Shown here piece after piece: positions 15,706-24,729 of a DNA stretch of 40,664 nt. The stretch is from positions 1 through 40,664 of the forward strand of contig CALWXA010000023.1 in NCBI GenBank assembly GCA_944385395.1, in the 5' to 3' direction. Each line of letters begins with the position of its first letter. The first letter of the stretch is position 1. Under the pieces are notes generated by a model. That model made no database searches and was not told the origin of the DNA. It saw only the letters and a program-made list of their open reading frames with translations. A program made the position numbers and the translations under genes. Source of the DNA: an uncultured Oscillospiraceae bacterium. GTDB taxonomy: Bacteria > Bacillota > Clostridia > Oscillospirales > Oscillospiraceae.

Positions 15706-15921
15706 TCACCCGCCTGCAGGCAAAAAAGGGAGCCGCCCTGCCAAGCAGAGCGGCCCAAGCGGGTGGGATATTGGAAAGCTTCCGATATGTATGATAGTGC
15801 ATGGGGCCAATTTTGTAAATAGGAGCTTTTGACGAAGCTTGACCGGTTTTGGGACTCTCTGTCGGCCCGGCAGGCAAATCTGAAAAATTTGTGAATTATG
15901 CCCAAATAACCCACGAGCTAC

Positions 15922-15950
15922 TTTTCAAACCTTCGGCAATCTGGTATAAT
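15922..15950 (+). promoter_or_regulatory. promoter for hpf
   Basis: TTTTCA (15922-15927), 17 bases, and a perfect TATAAT (15945-15950) preceded by TGG, giving an extended -10 element. The leader to the hpf start is about 70 bases. Confidence 0.65.
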
Positions 15951-16025
15951 ATTGAAAAGGATAAAGGGAACTTGCTCCCCGACCCTTTTCGTCTATGGAA
16001 CAGCCACAGGAAAGGAGCAGTCACT

Positions 16026-16562
16026 ATGAAGTTCACATTTACCTGCAAGAAAATCCCCCTCAACAACTCCGTCAAGGAATATGCCGAGAAGAAAATCAGT
16101 AAACTGGACCGGTATTTCCAGGAGGATGCGGAAGCATTTGTGACCTTCGCCGTGGAGAAGAAGAACCGCTGTGTGGTGGAGCTCACCATCCGCAGCGCCA
16201 ATGGCACCTTGTTCCGGGCCCAGCAGGAAGATCCTGACGGGGATATGCGGGGCGCCATCGACGCCGCCGTGAATTTCATCGAGCGCCGGATCCGGAAAAA
16301 CAAGACCCGCCTGGCCAAGAACCTCCGGCCGGAGGTCATGGAGCCCGTGGCGCCGGAATTCGAGATCGCAGAGGAAGCTCCCTACGAGATCGTCCGTACC
16401 AAGCATTTCGCCGTCAAGCCCATGAGCACCGAAGAGGCCATTTTGCAGATGAATCTGCTGGGCCACGCCTTCTACGTCTATCGCAGCATGGACAGCAGCG
16501 CCATCTGTGTGGTATACCGCCGCAACAACGGCGGCTATGGTTTGATCGAAACCAACGGCTGA
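16026..16562 (+). CDS. hpf: long-form ribosome hibernation promoting factor
   Basis: A 178-residue long HPF. Residues 1 to about 100 form the RaiA/HPF domain that binds the 30S decoding centre, with the usual basic helix (ERRIRKNKTRL near 82-92). Residues about 118-178 form the C-terminal domain that dimerises and joins two 70S ribosomes into 100S particles; it ends YRRNNGGYGLIE, typical of the family. The ATG at 16026 follows GGAAAGGAG. Transcribed alone from an extended -10 promoter and closed by a strong terminator. Usually induced on entry to stationary phase and by ppGpp. Confidence 0.95.
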   Translation: MKFTFTCKKIPLNNSVKEYAEKKISKLDRYFQEDAEAFVTFAVEKKNRCVVELTIRSANGTLFRAQQEDPDGDMRGAIDAAVNFIERRIRKNKTRLAKNLRPEVMEPVAPEFEIAEEAPYEIVRTKHFAVKPMSTEEAILQMNLLGHAFYVYRSMDSSAICVVYRRNNGGYGLIETNG

Positions 16563-16576
16563 TTGAGTCGGTTTAT

Positions 16577-16612
16577 AAAAATATCCCGGGCCAAAAGGCC
16601 CGGGATATTTTT
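16577..16612 (+). terminator. intrinsic terminator after hpf
   Basis: Stem ATATCCCGGGCC / GGCCCGGGATAT with the loop AAAA and flanking A and T runs. Confidence 0.92.
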
Positions 16613-16648
16613 ATGCCTCTCACACCCCAGTTCTCAGCAAATGCAGGC

Positions 16649-16677
16649 TTGACTTCTTTACCATGGCATGCTATTTT
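16649..16677 (+). promoter_or_regulatory. promoter for the padR operon
   Basis: TTGACT (16649-16654), 17 bases, TATTTT (16672-16677), about 35 bases before the padR start. Confidence 0.6.
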
Positions 16678-16696
16678 TATTACAGTAAACGTAATA
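16678..16696. promoter_or_regulatory. probable PadR operator
   Basis: Inverted repeat TATTAC-N7-GTAATA directly after the -10 box and before the ribosome binding site. Its position over the expected transcription start suits self-repression by PadR. The sequence differs from the ATGT/ACAT operator of classical PadR. Confidence 0.45.
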
Positions 16697-16710
16697 GTTG
16701 GAGGCGGCAT

Positions 16711-17031
16711 ATGCGGGATCATGTAAAAGGCGGGGCGCTGACGGAGGTGACCTTCTACATTCTGCTGGCTCTTTTCACGCCCAGGCACGGCTATGCCATT
16801 GCACAGTTCATTGAAGACGCCACCCAGGGACGTTTGGTGCTGGGGGCCGGGACACTGTATGGGGCATTGACTGCGCTGGAGCAGCGGGGTTGGATCGCTC
16901 TGACTGAACAGCAGGGGCGAAAGAAGGAATATGTCGTCACGCCTCTGGGAAAGGATGCAGCCCGGCGGGAACTGAACAGGCTGCGGCAGCTGACAATGAC
17001 TGCCGCCAAGATCATGGAGGAAAAGGCATGA
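16711..17031 (+). CDS. PadR-family transcriptional regulator
   Basis: A 106-residue winged-helix regulator. Residues about 10-75 form the PadR HTH (LTEVTFYILLAL, HGYAIAQ, LGAGTLYGALTALEQRGWI), followed by one C-terminal helix for dimerisation. GGAGG lies 6 bases before the ATG at 16711. The stop overlaps the next gene (ATGA). PadR regulators with a DUF2812 partner are common in Firmicutes, where the pair may sense membrane or drug stress; this role is not proven. Confidence 0.92.
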   Translation: MRDHVKGGALTEVTFYILLALFTPRHGYAIAQFIEDATQGRLVLGAGTLYGALTALEQRGWIALTEQQGRKKEYVVTPLGKDAARRELNRLRQLTMTAAKIMEEKA

Positions 17032-17615
17032 GCAGGACATATGTGCGCTTTTTCGGTGGGCTCCTGACGCTGCAGGAGCGGTGGCTGAACAAAATGGCCC
17101 AGCGGGGCTATCGGCTGGTGCATACCACCAAAGCCACCTATACCTTTACCCCGTGCCAAAGCGGGGAATATCAGTACTGTGTGGAATTCATCGGGGAAAA
17201 GTCCCGCCAGGGCGCTGAGGCGTATCAGGCATTTCTGGAGGAAATGGGATACAAGGTATTCTACAAGAACATCAACCTCAATTACTCCGTAGGGAAAGTA
17301 CGCTGGCGGCCCTGGGCTCAAAGCGGCGGACAGCTGGCCACCCACGCCACCACCTTTGATCGGGAGCTGCTGATTGTAGAAAAGAAGGCAGACGGAAAGC
17401 CCTTTGCCCTCCACACCACTTATGCCGACCGGATGGCCTATATCCGCAGGGTGCAGCGGCCCTGGCTGTGCCTGCTGGCTTTCTCTGCCCTGGGGTTCGC
17501 CCTGACTCGGGGCTGGATCTGGGGCATCTTTGGGGCGGTATGCCTGCCGGCAGTACTGGCGCAGACTGCGGAATGGCTGTTGCTGCGGCAGCAGGCCAAA
17601 ACTGAGGAATGGTAA
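17028..17615 (+). CDS. DUF2812 membrane protein
   Basis: A 195-residue protein with a soluble N-terminal domain (about 1-145, starting with a pattern ...LQERWLNKMAQRGYRL typical of DUF2812) and two C-terminal membrane segments (about 146-165 and 168-186). Families of this type are nearly always encoded next to a PadR regulator, as here with a 4-base overlap. Function unknown; possibly the membrane partner or sensor for the regulator. Confidence 0.85.
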   Translation: MSRTYVRFFGGLLTLQERWLNKMAQRGYRLVHTTKATYTFTPCQSGEYQYCVEFIGEKSRQGAEAYQAFLEEMGYKVFYKNINLNYSVGKVRWRPWAQSGGQLATHATTFDRELLIVEKKADGKPFALHTTYADRMAYIRRVQRPWLCLLAFSALGFALTRGWIWGIFGAVCLPAVLAQTAEWLLLRQQAKTEEW

Positions 17616-17627
17616 GCAAGATACGAA

Positions 17628-17661
17628 AACAGGCGGCGGATGATTGCATCCGCCGCCTGTT
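17628..17661. terminator. intrinsic terminator between convergent genes
   Basis: Perfect 15-base stem AACAGGCGGCGGATG / CATCCGCCGCCTGTT with a 4-base loop. On the minus strand it is followed by TTTTCGT, so it fits best as the terminator of the RND gene; on the plus strand the T-run is broken. Confidence 0.8.
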
Positions 17662-17676
17662 ATTCTTCGCCACAAA

Positions 17677-20600
17677 TTACAGATCCAGGATCTGCAGGTC
17701 GGACTCCTCCACCTTCCGCAGCTGGCGGTTGGCGATGAGGTCGTACATGCAGGGGACTACCAGCAGGGTCATCAGCGTGGCATACGTCAGACCGCCGATG
17801 CACACCAGGGCCACCGGCTGCATCATAGCGGTGCCCACGCTCTGGTCGAAGGCCATGACCACCAGGCCCAGGATCGTGGTAATGGAGGTCATGAGAATGG
17901 GACGCAGGCGGGTGACGCCGGCTTCCACAATGGCCTCTCGGCGGTCCATACCCTCCAGCCGCAGCCGGTTGATATAGTCCACCAGCACGATACCGTTATT
18001 GACGATGATACCCACCAGCAGCACGAAGCCAATGAGGGAAATGACGCTGACCTCCAGGCCCGCCAGCAGCAGGGCCAGAAAACCGCCGGTAAAGGCCAGG
18101 GGAATGGTGAACATCACGATAAACGGGGATTTCAGGGACTGGAACTGAGCCACCATCACCAGGTATACCAGCACCACGCCCAGCAGCAACATCAGCATCA
18201 GCTGCTGCATGCTGTCCATGATCTGCTCGTTCTCGCCCTGGAAGGACACGGTGATCCCCTCCGGGAGATCCGTCTCCGCCACAGCTTTTTCCACGGCATT
18301 GCTCACCAGCGTCACGTTATAGCCTTCTGCGATATCCGCAGACACGGTGACGTACCGGCGCTGCTGGCTATGCTGGATGCTGCTGAGACTCACCGTCTCC
18401 TGAATTTCCGCTACCTCCGAGAGCTTAAAGGGCTGGGCATCGTTCCCGCTGCCGGAGGTACCGGAAGCAGCGCTGCCCAGCATGCCGTTCATGGAGGACA
18501 TACCACTCATGGAAGACATACCGCTCATGGAAGAGCCGCCGGTGAAGGAAGAACTGCTGCCGGGGGTGATCTCCAGGTCCATCAGGGTGTCCAGGGTCAC
18601 CCGGGAAGCCTCAGGGCTCTCCACGCTGACCCCCAGGTCCATGCCGTCCAGGGTCATATCCCCGGCAGAGGAGGAAGTGGTAAGAGCCTGGGCTACCTGC
18701 ATATAGATCTGGGCCACGGTCATGCCGTGTTCCATGGCCGCATTGCGGTCAATAGAGATATGGATGGCTGCCGCTGCATCTTCCAAACCATCGGAGACTT
18801 CGGCAGTGCCTTCCACGCCGCTGATGGTCTCTGCCAGCGCTGCAGCTGCCTGGTGCAGCGCCTCCATATCCTCGCCGTACACCTGCAGCTGAATGCCGCT
18901 GCCGGTCATCACAGAAGTCATACCGTCCATGGAGCCGCTGGCAGTAACGGTACAGGGCAGGTCGGCACACAGCTCCTGGATCTCGCGGCCGGCAGCTGCG
19001 CCGGACTGACCTTTTGTCAGGTTGACATAGGCCGTTACGTCATAAGAGCTCTGAGTGGCCGATCCCATGCTCATACCCATACCGGAGAGCATATTGCCGC
19101 TGCTCATGGTGGCGCCCACCGTTTCCACATGCTCCACGCTGGCGGCACGCTCCAGCACCTCGTCGGCCAGTTCCATGGCAGTTTCCCGGTCGGTGCCCTC
19201 CGGCATGGTAATGGTCAGGTTAATGGTATTGGAGTCCATTTCCGGCATGAAGGTAAAGCCACGGCTCAAAGTCAGCGCCGCAGAGCCCACCAGCAGCACC
19301 AGGGCGGAAAGCAGTACCACTGCCTTATGGTTCAGCGCCCAGGCCACGCTTTGCCGGTAGCGGGGCAGCAGACGCTCCAGAACGCCGGGCTTGACGGCCT
19401 TTTCCTTGCGCAGCATACCCGATGCCATGGCAGGCACCAGGGTCAATGCCACGATGAGGCTGGCCATCAGGGAATAGGTCATGGTCAGGGCCAGATCCGT
19501 AAAGAGGTCACGGGTGAGGCCGTCCAGGAACACGATGGGCAGGAACACGCACACCGTGGTCAGGGTAGAGGCGGTGATGGCACCCAGCACCTGCTGGGCG
19601 CCGAACACGGCGGCCTGGATCACCGTAGCGCCCTTACTGCGCAGGCGGTAGATGTTCTCAATGACCACCACGGAGTTATCCACCAGCATACCTACCGCTA
19701 CAGCCAGACCGCTGAGGGAGATCATATTGATGGTAACGCCGGAGAAGTACATCAGCACAACGGCGAAGATCAGGCTTACGGGAATGGCGCACAATGTGAT
19801 GATGGTAGGCCGCAGATCACGCAGGAACAGCCACAGGATCACCACAGAGAACAGCACGCCCCAGCCAAGGCTGCTGAGGATGGAGTTGACGATGAGGTAA
19901 ATATAGCTGCCCTGGTCCATGAGAGACACGAACTGCAGGCCCGGATATTCCTCCTGCAGCTCCGCCATCCGGTCATTGATGTTGTTGGACACGGCGGCGG
20001 TGGCATAGGTGGACTGCTTGGTGAAGCTGAGGATCACACCGTTCTCGCCGTTGAGCCGGGAATACAGTTCACTGCTGTTATCGGTAACGAACACGTCCGC
20101 CACATCCGACATCCGGATGGGCTCCACGCCATCGATGCCCAGGTCAAAGAGCACCATTTCTTCCAGAGACTGCTGGGTATCCAGCTTATCTCCCACGGAG
20201 ACCATATACGCCACGCCGTCCTGGCTGACATAGCCCGCCGGCATGGAGAAATCCTGGGCTGTCAGCAGCGCCGTCACCGTAGAGAGGTTCAAAGCCGCCC
20301 CCAGGTCCGCCTGGGAAAGGGCGCTCTGGCGGGAGGCTTCCAGGGTGGCCAGGCTTTCGTCCATCTGGCTCAGGGCCAACTGCAGCTGTACCTGGGCCGA
20401 CAGCAGCTGATTTACGCCGTCTACCAGAGAAATGGCGCCGGAGCTGATGTCATCCACTACATCCATAAGGTTCAGGTCTGCTATGGCCTGGAGCTGCTCC
20501 AAAAGGTCGGTGAGGGCACCTTCCGCATCGCCCATACCGCCCAGGGCTGCCAGCTGCAGCTCTACATCCGCCAGCTGGGCCTGCAGTTCCACGTATTCCG

Positions 20601-21525
20601 GATCGCTTTCGATCTCCTGGATCTGCTGCTGCCGCTGCTCTTCCGTCAGGTTGGGGTCGGCGACAATGGCATCCAGCTGCTCCTGATACGGCGCCAGCTG
20701 CTGCTGGAGCTGCTGCTTCTGGGCCTGCAGCAGCTGCAGGCGCTGCAGCTGCTCCTGGGTCTGGGAACCCGCGGTCTGCAGCTGGCCCAGTGCATCCTTC
20801 AGGCTATCTGCCGCCTGGAGCACAGCATCTTCCTGGGCCTGGATCATGGCGGACTGGGCTGCGGCGATCTGATCCCGGGCAGAACGGAGCTGGGCAATGG
20901 CTGCATCCATCTGTGCCCCGATGGCATCTGCCAGCCGGGCGCTGAGGGCATCCAGCTTCTCCTGGTTCAGCAGCACATGCAGCTCACGCTCCACCAGGCC
21001 GGTGGCGTCCACGCTGGCTACACCGCTGATGCCTGCCAGTTGGTTGAGCAGAGTATCCTCCACAAAGGTGGACAGCTCCTCCATATCCTTGCCGTCATAG
21101 GCCACCGCAGCCACCTGTACCGGCAGCATGGAGGGATTGATCTCCAGCACGTAGGGGGTGGACACCGTATCGCCCCAGGTGCCTTCCAGCACGGAGATCT
21201 TCTGCTGGATATCCAGCAGGATGCTGTCCACATTCACGTCCTCTTCAAACTCCAGCATCACCATGGAGGCACTACCCTGAGAGGTGGAGGTCACGGACTT
21301 GATCTGTTCCAGGGTGGCCATGGACTGCTCCATAGGACGGGTGATCTCCGACTCCACCGCCTCGGGGCTGGCGCCGGGATCGCTGGTCACAATGATGACA
21401 TAGGGAAAGTTCATGTTGGGCAGCAGGTCCGGCGTCATCCGGGTATAGGCCACCACACCCAGGATCAGAACGGCCAGCACCGCCACAAAGACGGTCAGCG
21501 GCTTTTTTGCGCTGAATTTCGGCAT
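17677..21525 (-). CDS. RND-superfamily efflux permease with coiled-coil and Met-rich insertions
   Basis: A 1282-residue RND permease (AcrB/SwrC type), about 240 residues longer than usual. The standard order is seen: membrane helix 1 (about 8-28), first large outer domain, helices 2-6 with VGMLVDNSVVVIEN (proton relay; AcrB has Asp-Asp where this has Asp-Asn), second outer domain, helices 8-12. Two insertions stand out. Residues about 198-405 in the first outer domain form a Gln-rich coiled coil. Residues about 990-1028 in the second are rich in Ser, Gly and Met with a repeated MSGMSSMSGMSSMNGM. No membrane-fusion protein gene is adjacent, so the coiled coil may replace it. Start at 21525 chosen for AAAGGAG upstream. 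Substrate unknown. Confidence 0.9.
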   Translation of the reverse strand: MPKFSAKKPLTVFVAVLAVLILGVVAYTRMTPDLLPNMNFPYVIIVTSDPGASPEAVESEITRPMEQSMATLEQIKSVTSTSQGSASMVMLEFEEDVNVDSILLDIQQKISVLEGTWGDTVSTPYVLEINPSMLPVQVAAVAYDGKDMEELSTFVEDTLLNQLAGISGVASVDATGLVERELHVLLNQEKLDALSARLADAIGAQMDAAIAQLRSARDQIAAAQSAMIQAQEDAVLQAADSLKDALGQLQTAGSQTQEQLQRLQLLQAQKQQLQQQLAPYQEQLDAIVADPNLTEEQRQQQIQEIESDPEYVELQAQLADVELQLAALGGMGDAEGALTDLLEQLQAIADLNLMDVVDDISSGAISLVDGVNQLLSAQVQLQLALSQMDESLATLEASRQSALSQADLGAALNLSTVTALLTAQDFSMPAGYVSQDGVAYMVSVGDKLDTQQSLEEMVLFDLGIDGVEPIRMSDVADVFVTDNSSELYSRLNGENGVILSFTKQSTYATAAVSNNINDRMAELQEEYPGLQFVSLMDQGSYIYLIVNSILSSLGWGVLFSVVILWLFLRDLRPTIITLCAIPVSLIFAVVLMYFSGVTINMISLSGLAVAVGMLVDNSVVVIENIYRLRSKGATVIQAAVFGAQQVLGAITASTLTTVCVFLPIVFLDGLTRDLFTDLALTMTYSLMASLIVALTLVPAMASGMLRKEKAVKPGVLERLLPRYRQSVAWALNHKAVVLLSALVLLVGSAALTLSRGFTFMPEMDSNTINLTITMPEGTDRETAMELADEVLERAASVEHVETVGATMSSGNMLSGMGMSMGSATQSSYDVTAYVNLTKGQSGAAAGREIQELCADLPCTVTASGSMDGMTSVMTGSGIQLQVYGEDMEALHQAAAALAETISGVEGTAEVSDGLEDAAAAIHISIDRNAAMEHGMTVAQIYMQVAQALTTSSSAGDMTLDGMDLGVSVESPEASRVTLDTLMDLEITPGSSSSFTGGSSMSGMSSMSGMSSMNGMLGSAASGTSGSGNDAQPFKLSEVAEIQETVSLSSIQHSQQRRYVTVSADIAEGYNVTLVSNAVEKAVAETDLPEGITVSFQGENEQIMDSMQQLMLMLLLGVVLVYLVMVAQFQSLKSPFIVMFTIPLAFTGGFLALLLAGLEVSVISLIGFVLLVGIIVNNGIVLVDYINRLRLEGMDRREAIVEAGVTRLRPILMTSITTILGLVVMAFDQSVGTAMMQPVALVCIGGLTYATLMTLLVVPCMYDLIANRQLRKVEESDLQILDL
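18481..18534 (-). repeat. 18-bp tandem repeat coding the Met-Ser-Gly segment
   Basis: About three units of an 18-base motif (CATGGAAGACATACCGCT on the plus strand, with small changes) code for the repeated six-residue Met-Ser-Ser-Met-Ser-Gly type pattern in the RND permease. The length stays in frame, so copy number may vary between strains. Confidence 0.6.
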
Positions 21526-21592
21526 ACAAGATCGCTCCTTTATGAGAAAAAAGCCCGTTCCTGACAGGAAAAGCTGAGGGCGCAACAGTGCT

Positions 21593-21621
21593 ATTTTAGC
21601 ATTCGGGGCTGCCCCTTTCAA
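21593..21621 (-). promoter_or_regulatory. promoter for the RND permease
   Basis: On the minus strand TTGAAA (21616-21621), 17 bases, TAAAAT (21593-21598), about 70 bases before the start codon. Confidence 0.6.
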
Positions 21622-21660
21622 TATGCCCGGATGATTATTTACGGAACCGTTACAAACAAA

Positions 21661-21688
21661 AATTCCCAGGCGCAAGCACCTGGGAATT
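21661..21688 (-). terminator. intrinsic terminator after the GntR regulator
   Basis: Stem AATTCCCAGG / CCTGGGAATT with an 8-base loop; on the minus strand it is followed by TTTTTG. Confidence 0.8.
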
Positions 21689-21699
21689 ACTTGTCAGAT

Positions 21700-22476
21700 T
21701 CAGTCAATGGTGCGCACAAAGGTCATGCCGCTTTTCTGCATGTGCACATCCAGCCGCACCCGGTCGCCCCGGATATAGCTGCGGGTATATTCATAAATCC
21801 GGCCGTCCTCCGTGCGGGTCAGGCGCTGGTGATAAAAACCGCAGGTGCCTGCGTCCACACCCAGGAGCTTGGCCCGGGGCTCGTCCAGCATCACCGTTTC
21901 ATAGCAGTCATCCGCCGAGAAGGGGATGATGCCCACATGGTACAGCAGGCTATAAAAGCTGTGGGTCTGCACCATTTCACGGGTCAGGTTGGGATAGATA
22001 TACTGGGGATAATAGGAGGTCTCCAGGATCAGAGGCTGCCCGTCCACATTACGGACACGGGTGAAGCAGTAAACCTTGGTGCCCTCCTTCAGCTCCATTT
22101 TCCGGCAGATCACCGGGGAAGCCGTCAGGATATCAAAATCCACCAGGGTGGAGGACGGTACCTTGCCCATGGAGTTGACCTCCGTGGTGAAAGAGTAACG
22201 CACGCCCCGGCGGGTCACAGAAGGATCGGCTACAAAGGTACCCTTTCCCCGCTTGCGCACCACCAATCCTTCTGCCTCCAGATCTCCGATGGCCTGGCGC
22301 ACTGTGTTGCGGCTGATGTCAAAGCAGCGGCACAGCTCGGCCTCCGAAGGCAGCAGATCGCCCACCGCCAGCGCGCCGGAAGAAATGTGGCGCTTGATGA
22401 TGCCCACCAGCTGGGCGTACAGCGGGATATCGCTGTTGAGCATCAGCTCACTGGTCAGAATGAGATTCTGTTCCAT
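21700..22476 (-). CDS. GntR/HutC-family regulator with UTRA domain
   Basis: A 258-residue regulator. The N-terminal winged helix (about 15-80) has PSEAELCRCFDISRNTVRQAI and ends in RGKGTFVADP; the UTRA ligand-binding domain follows (about 95-250). HutC-type regulators bind small ligands such as sugar phosphates. The ATG at 22476 has AAAGGAA 10 bases upstream; a longer start at 22521 was rejected. It lies between gapA and the RND gene on the same strand, with a hairpin before and a terminator after. A control of either neighbour is possible but not shown by any shared operator. Confidence 0.9.
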   Translation of the reverse strand: MEQNLILTSELMLNSDIPLYAQLVGIIKRHISSGALAVGDLLPSEAELCRCFDISRNTVRQAIGDLEAEGLVVRKRGKGTFVADPSVTRRGVRYSFTTEVNSMGKVPSSTLVDFDILTASPVICRKMELKEGTKVYCFTRVRNVDGQPLILETSYYPQYIYPNLTREMVQTHSFYSLLYHVGIIPFSADDCYETVMLDEPRAKLLGVDAGTCGFYHQRLTRTEDGRIYEYTRSYIRGDRVRLDVHMQKSGMTFVRTID

Positions 22477-22559
22477 ACATGTGGGTTCCTTTCCCCAATC
22501 AGCAAGATTTGCACCCGGCACCGGTACTATTCAGATCAGCCGGGCAGAAGATTCCGGAT

Positions 22560-22595
22560 GCCAACAGCGCCGCCCATGCAGGCGGCGCTGTTGGC
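22560..22595 (-). terminator. perfect hairpin after gapA without T-run
   Basis: 15-base perfect stem (arms 22560-22574 and 22581-22595), 6-base loop. Neither strand has a T-run after it, so it may stabilise the gapA mRNA 3' end rather than terminate on its own. Confidence 0.5.
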
Positions 22596-22632
22596 GGAAC
22601 AAAAAAGAAGGAAAACTAAAAAGGAAAATAGC

Positions 22633-23673
<1,041 letters not shown>

Positions 23674-23695
23674 TCAAACGTATGGTACATTTATC

Positions 23696-23723
23696 ATTAT
23701 ATGCTGATCTCTAAAAAAATCAA
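23696..23723 (-). promoter_or_regulatory. promoter for gapA
   Basis: On the minus strand TTGATT (23718-23723), 16 bases, TATAAT (23696-23701). Confidence 0.7.
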
Positions 23724-23771
23724 CCCTTTTTTTGAAAAATTTTCGTAATTGCGGAAAGTGACCGAAAGAAC

Positions 23772-23800
23772 TTGTCAGTTCTTGTTTTTTTTGGTATAGT
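23772..23800 (+). promoter_or_regulatory. promoter for the HATPase-mnmA pair
   Basis: TTGTCA (23772-23777), 17 bases, TATAGT (23795-23800) with TTGG before the -10. About 90 bases ahead of the HATPase start. Confidence 0.65.
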
Positions 23801-23890
23801 TTGGACGGATATTGACGCCGCTGGCTGTATTTCCCGGGCATAGTATGCACCAGGCAGCGGCATTTTATGAGAGAAGGAGGTGACGTTTCC

Positions 23891-24703
23891 ATGCAGGATG
23901 AACAGCAGGCCAAACTGCTCAATGAGATATTGCCCAACGTCGCCTCTCAGATCCGGGGCTCTCTGGGCAACATGCACGCAGCCATGCGCCATTTGGCGCC
24001 GGGAGAAAATGACGAAGCTCTGCGGAAGGATCAGGCCATTTTCGCCCAGAGCTATTACCGGATGATGCGTCTGGTAAACAATCTCTCTGCCGCTCCCATG
24101 CTGCTGGAAACGACGCCGTTTCTCACCGCCAACGCAGAGCTGGTGGAGTGGCTGGGGGGACTGTGCCGTCAGGCCCAGCCTTTGGCAGAGGTTGCCGGCA
24201 TCACCCTGACCTTTTCCTGCGACATGTCCAGCCACGTGACCGCCATCCACAAGGGGCATCTCACACGGCTGGTGTGGAACCTTCTGTCCAATGCACTAAA
24301 ATTTACTCCTGCCGGCGGCAGCGTCACCGTATCGCTGCGTGTATCCGGCAGTCAGATCCTGCTGCGGGTGGCGGATACCGGCTGCGGCATCCGGGAAGAC
24401 TTGCAGGAGACGGTTTTTGACCGCTATCTCCATCCGGGTCAGATGGACCCCCAGCCTCATGGACTGGGGCTTGGGCTGCCGCTGTGCCGCCGCATCGCCC
24501 AGGGGCATGGCGGGCAGCTGCTGCTGGAATCCCGGGAGGGAACAGGCACCACCGTCACCGCTGTGCTGCCGGACCGCCGGTCAACCGACGGTGTGGTGCG
24601 GGATGTGCCCTTTCACTATGCCGGCGGATTTCAGCCGGTGCTGATGGAGTTGTCCGACGCTCTGCCTTATGGGGCTTTCACCCCGGAACATCTGGACGAG
24701 TGA
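23891..24703 (+). CDS. HATPase-domain protein, histidine-kinase-like without phosphoacceptor His
   Basis: A 270-residue soluble protein. Residues about 10-75 resemble the dimerisation helices of histidine kinases, but the H-box reads N-V-A-S-Q-I-R-G-S-L (16-25) with no His where the phosphoacceptor should be. Residues about 120-228 form a full HATPase domain: N-box LSNALKFTP (132-140), DTGCGI (162-167) and GLGLGLPLC (191-199). The last 40 residues are an unknown extension. No membrane segment, sensor domain or response regulator gene is present. AAGGAGGTGA precedes the ATG at 23891. It is followed closely by mnmA. It may bind ATP to control a partner rather than phosphorylate itself. Confidence 0.85.
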   Translation: MQDEQQAKLLNEILPNVASQIRGSLGNMHAAMRHLAPGENDEALRKDQAIFAQSYYRMMRLVNNLSAAPMLLETTPFLTANAELVEWLGGLCRQAQPLAEVAGITLTFSCDMSSHVTAIHKGHLTRLVWNLLSNALKFTPAGGSVTVSLRVSGSQILLRVADTGCGIREDLQETVFDRYLHPGQMDPQPHGLGLGLPLCRRIAQGHGGQLLLESREGTGTTVTAVLPDRRSTDGVVRDVPFHYAGGFQPVLMELSDALPYGAFTPEHLDE

Positions 24704-24729
24704 ACCGCTTATTGTAAAGGCGTGATTGC

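Larger units (their letters stand above)
15646..16025. other. intergenic region between divergent radical SAM and hpf genes
   Basis: The 380 bases hold the leftward radical SAM promoter (15677-15705), a hairpin with arms ATATTGGAA/TTCCGATAT (15768-15788), an imperfect GC-rich inverted repeat around 15728-15755, and the rightward hpf promoter (15922-15950). An open frame from 15849 runs into hpf without a ribosome binding site and is taken as leader. No small gene or riboswitch could be supported. Confidence 0.5.

Noticed and set aside
15849-16025. 59-codon N-terminal extension of hpf
   Set aside because: It includes the promoter region and lacks a ribosome binding site; the family start matches the ATG at 16026.
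18481-18534. Tandem repeat considered as CRISPR or minisatellite
   Set aside because: No spacers; the units are 18 bases, in frame, and code part of the RND permease.
17644-21564. 1306-codon open frame on the plus strand opposite the RND gene
   Set aside because: Its product is a His- and Gln-rich sequence with no family features, a usual by-product of GC-rich antisense frames. The minus-strand frame has clear RND motifs, promoter and terminator.
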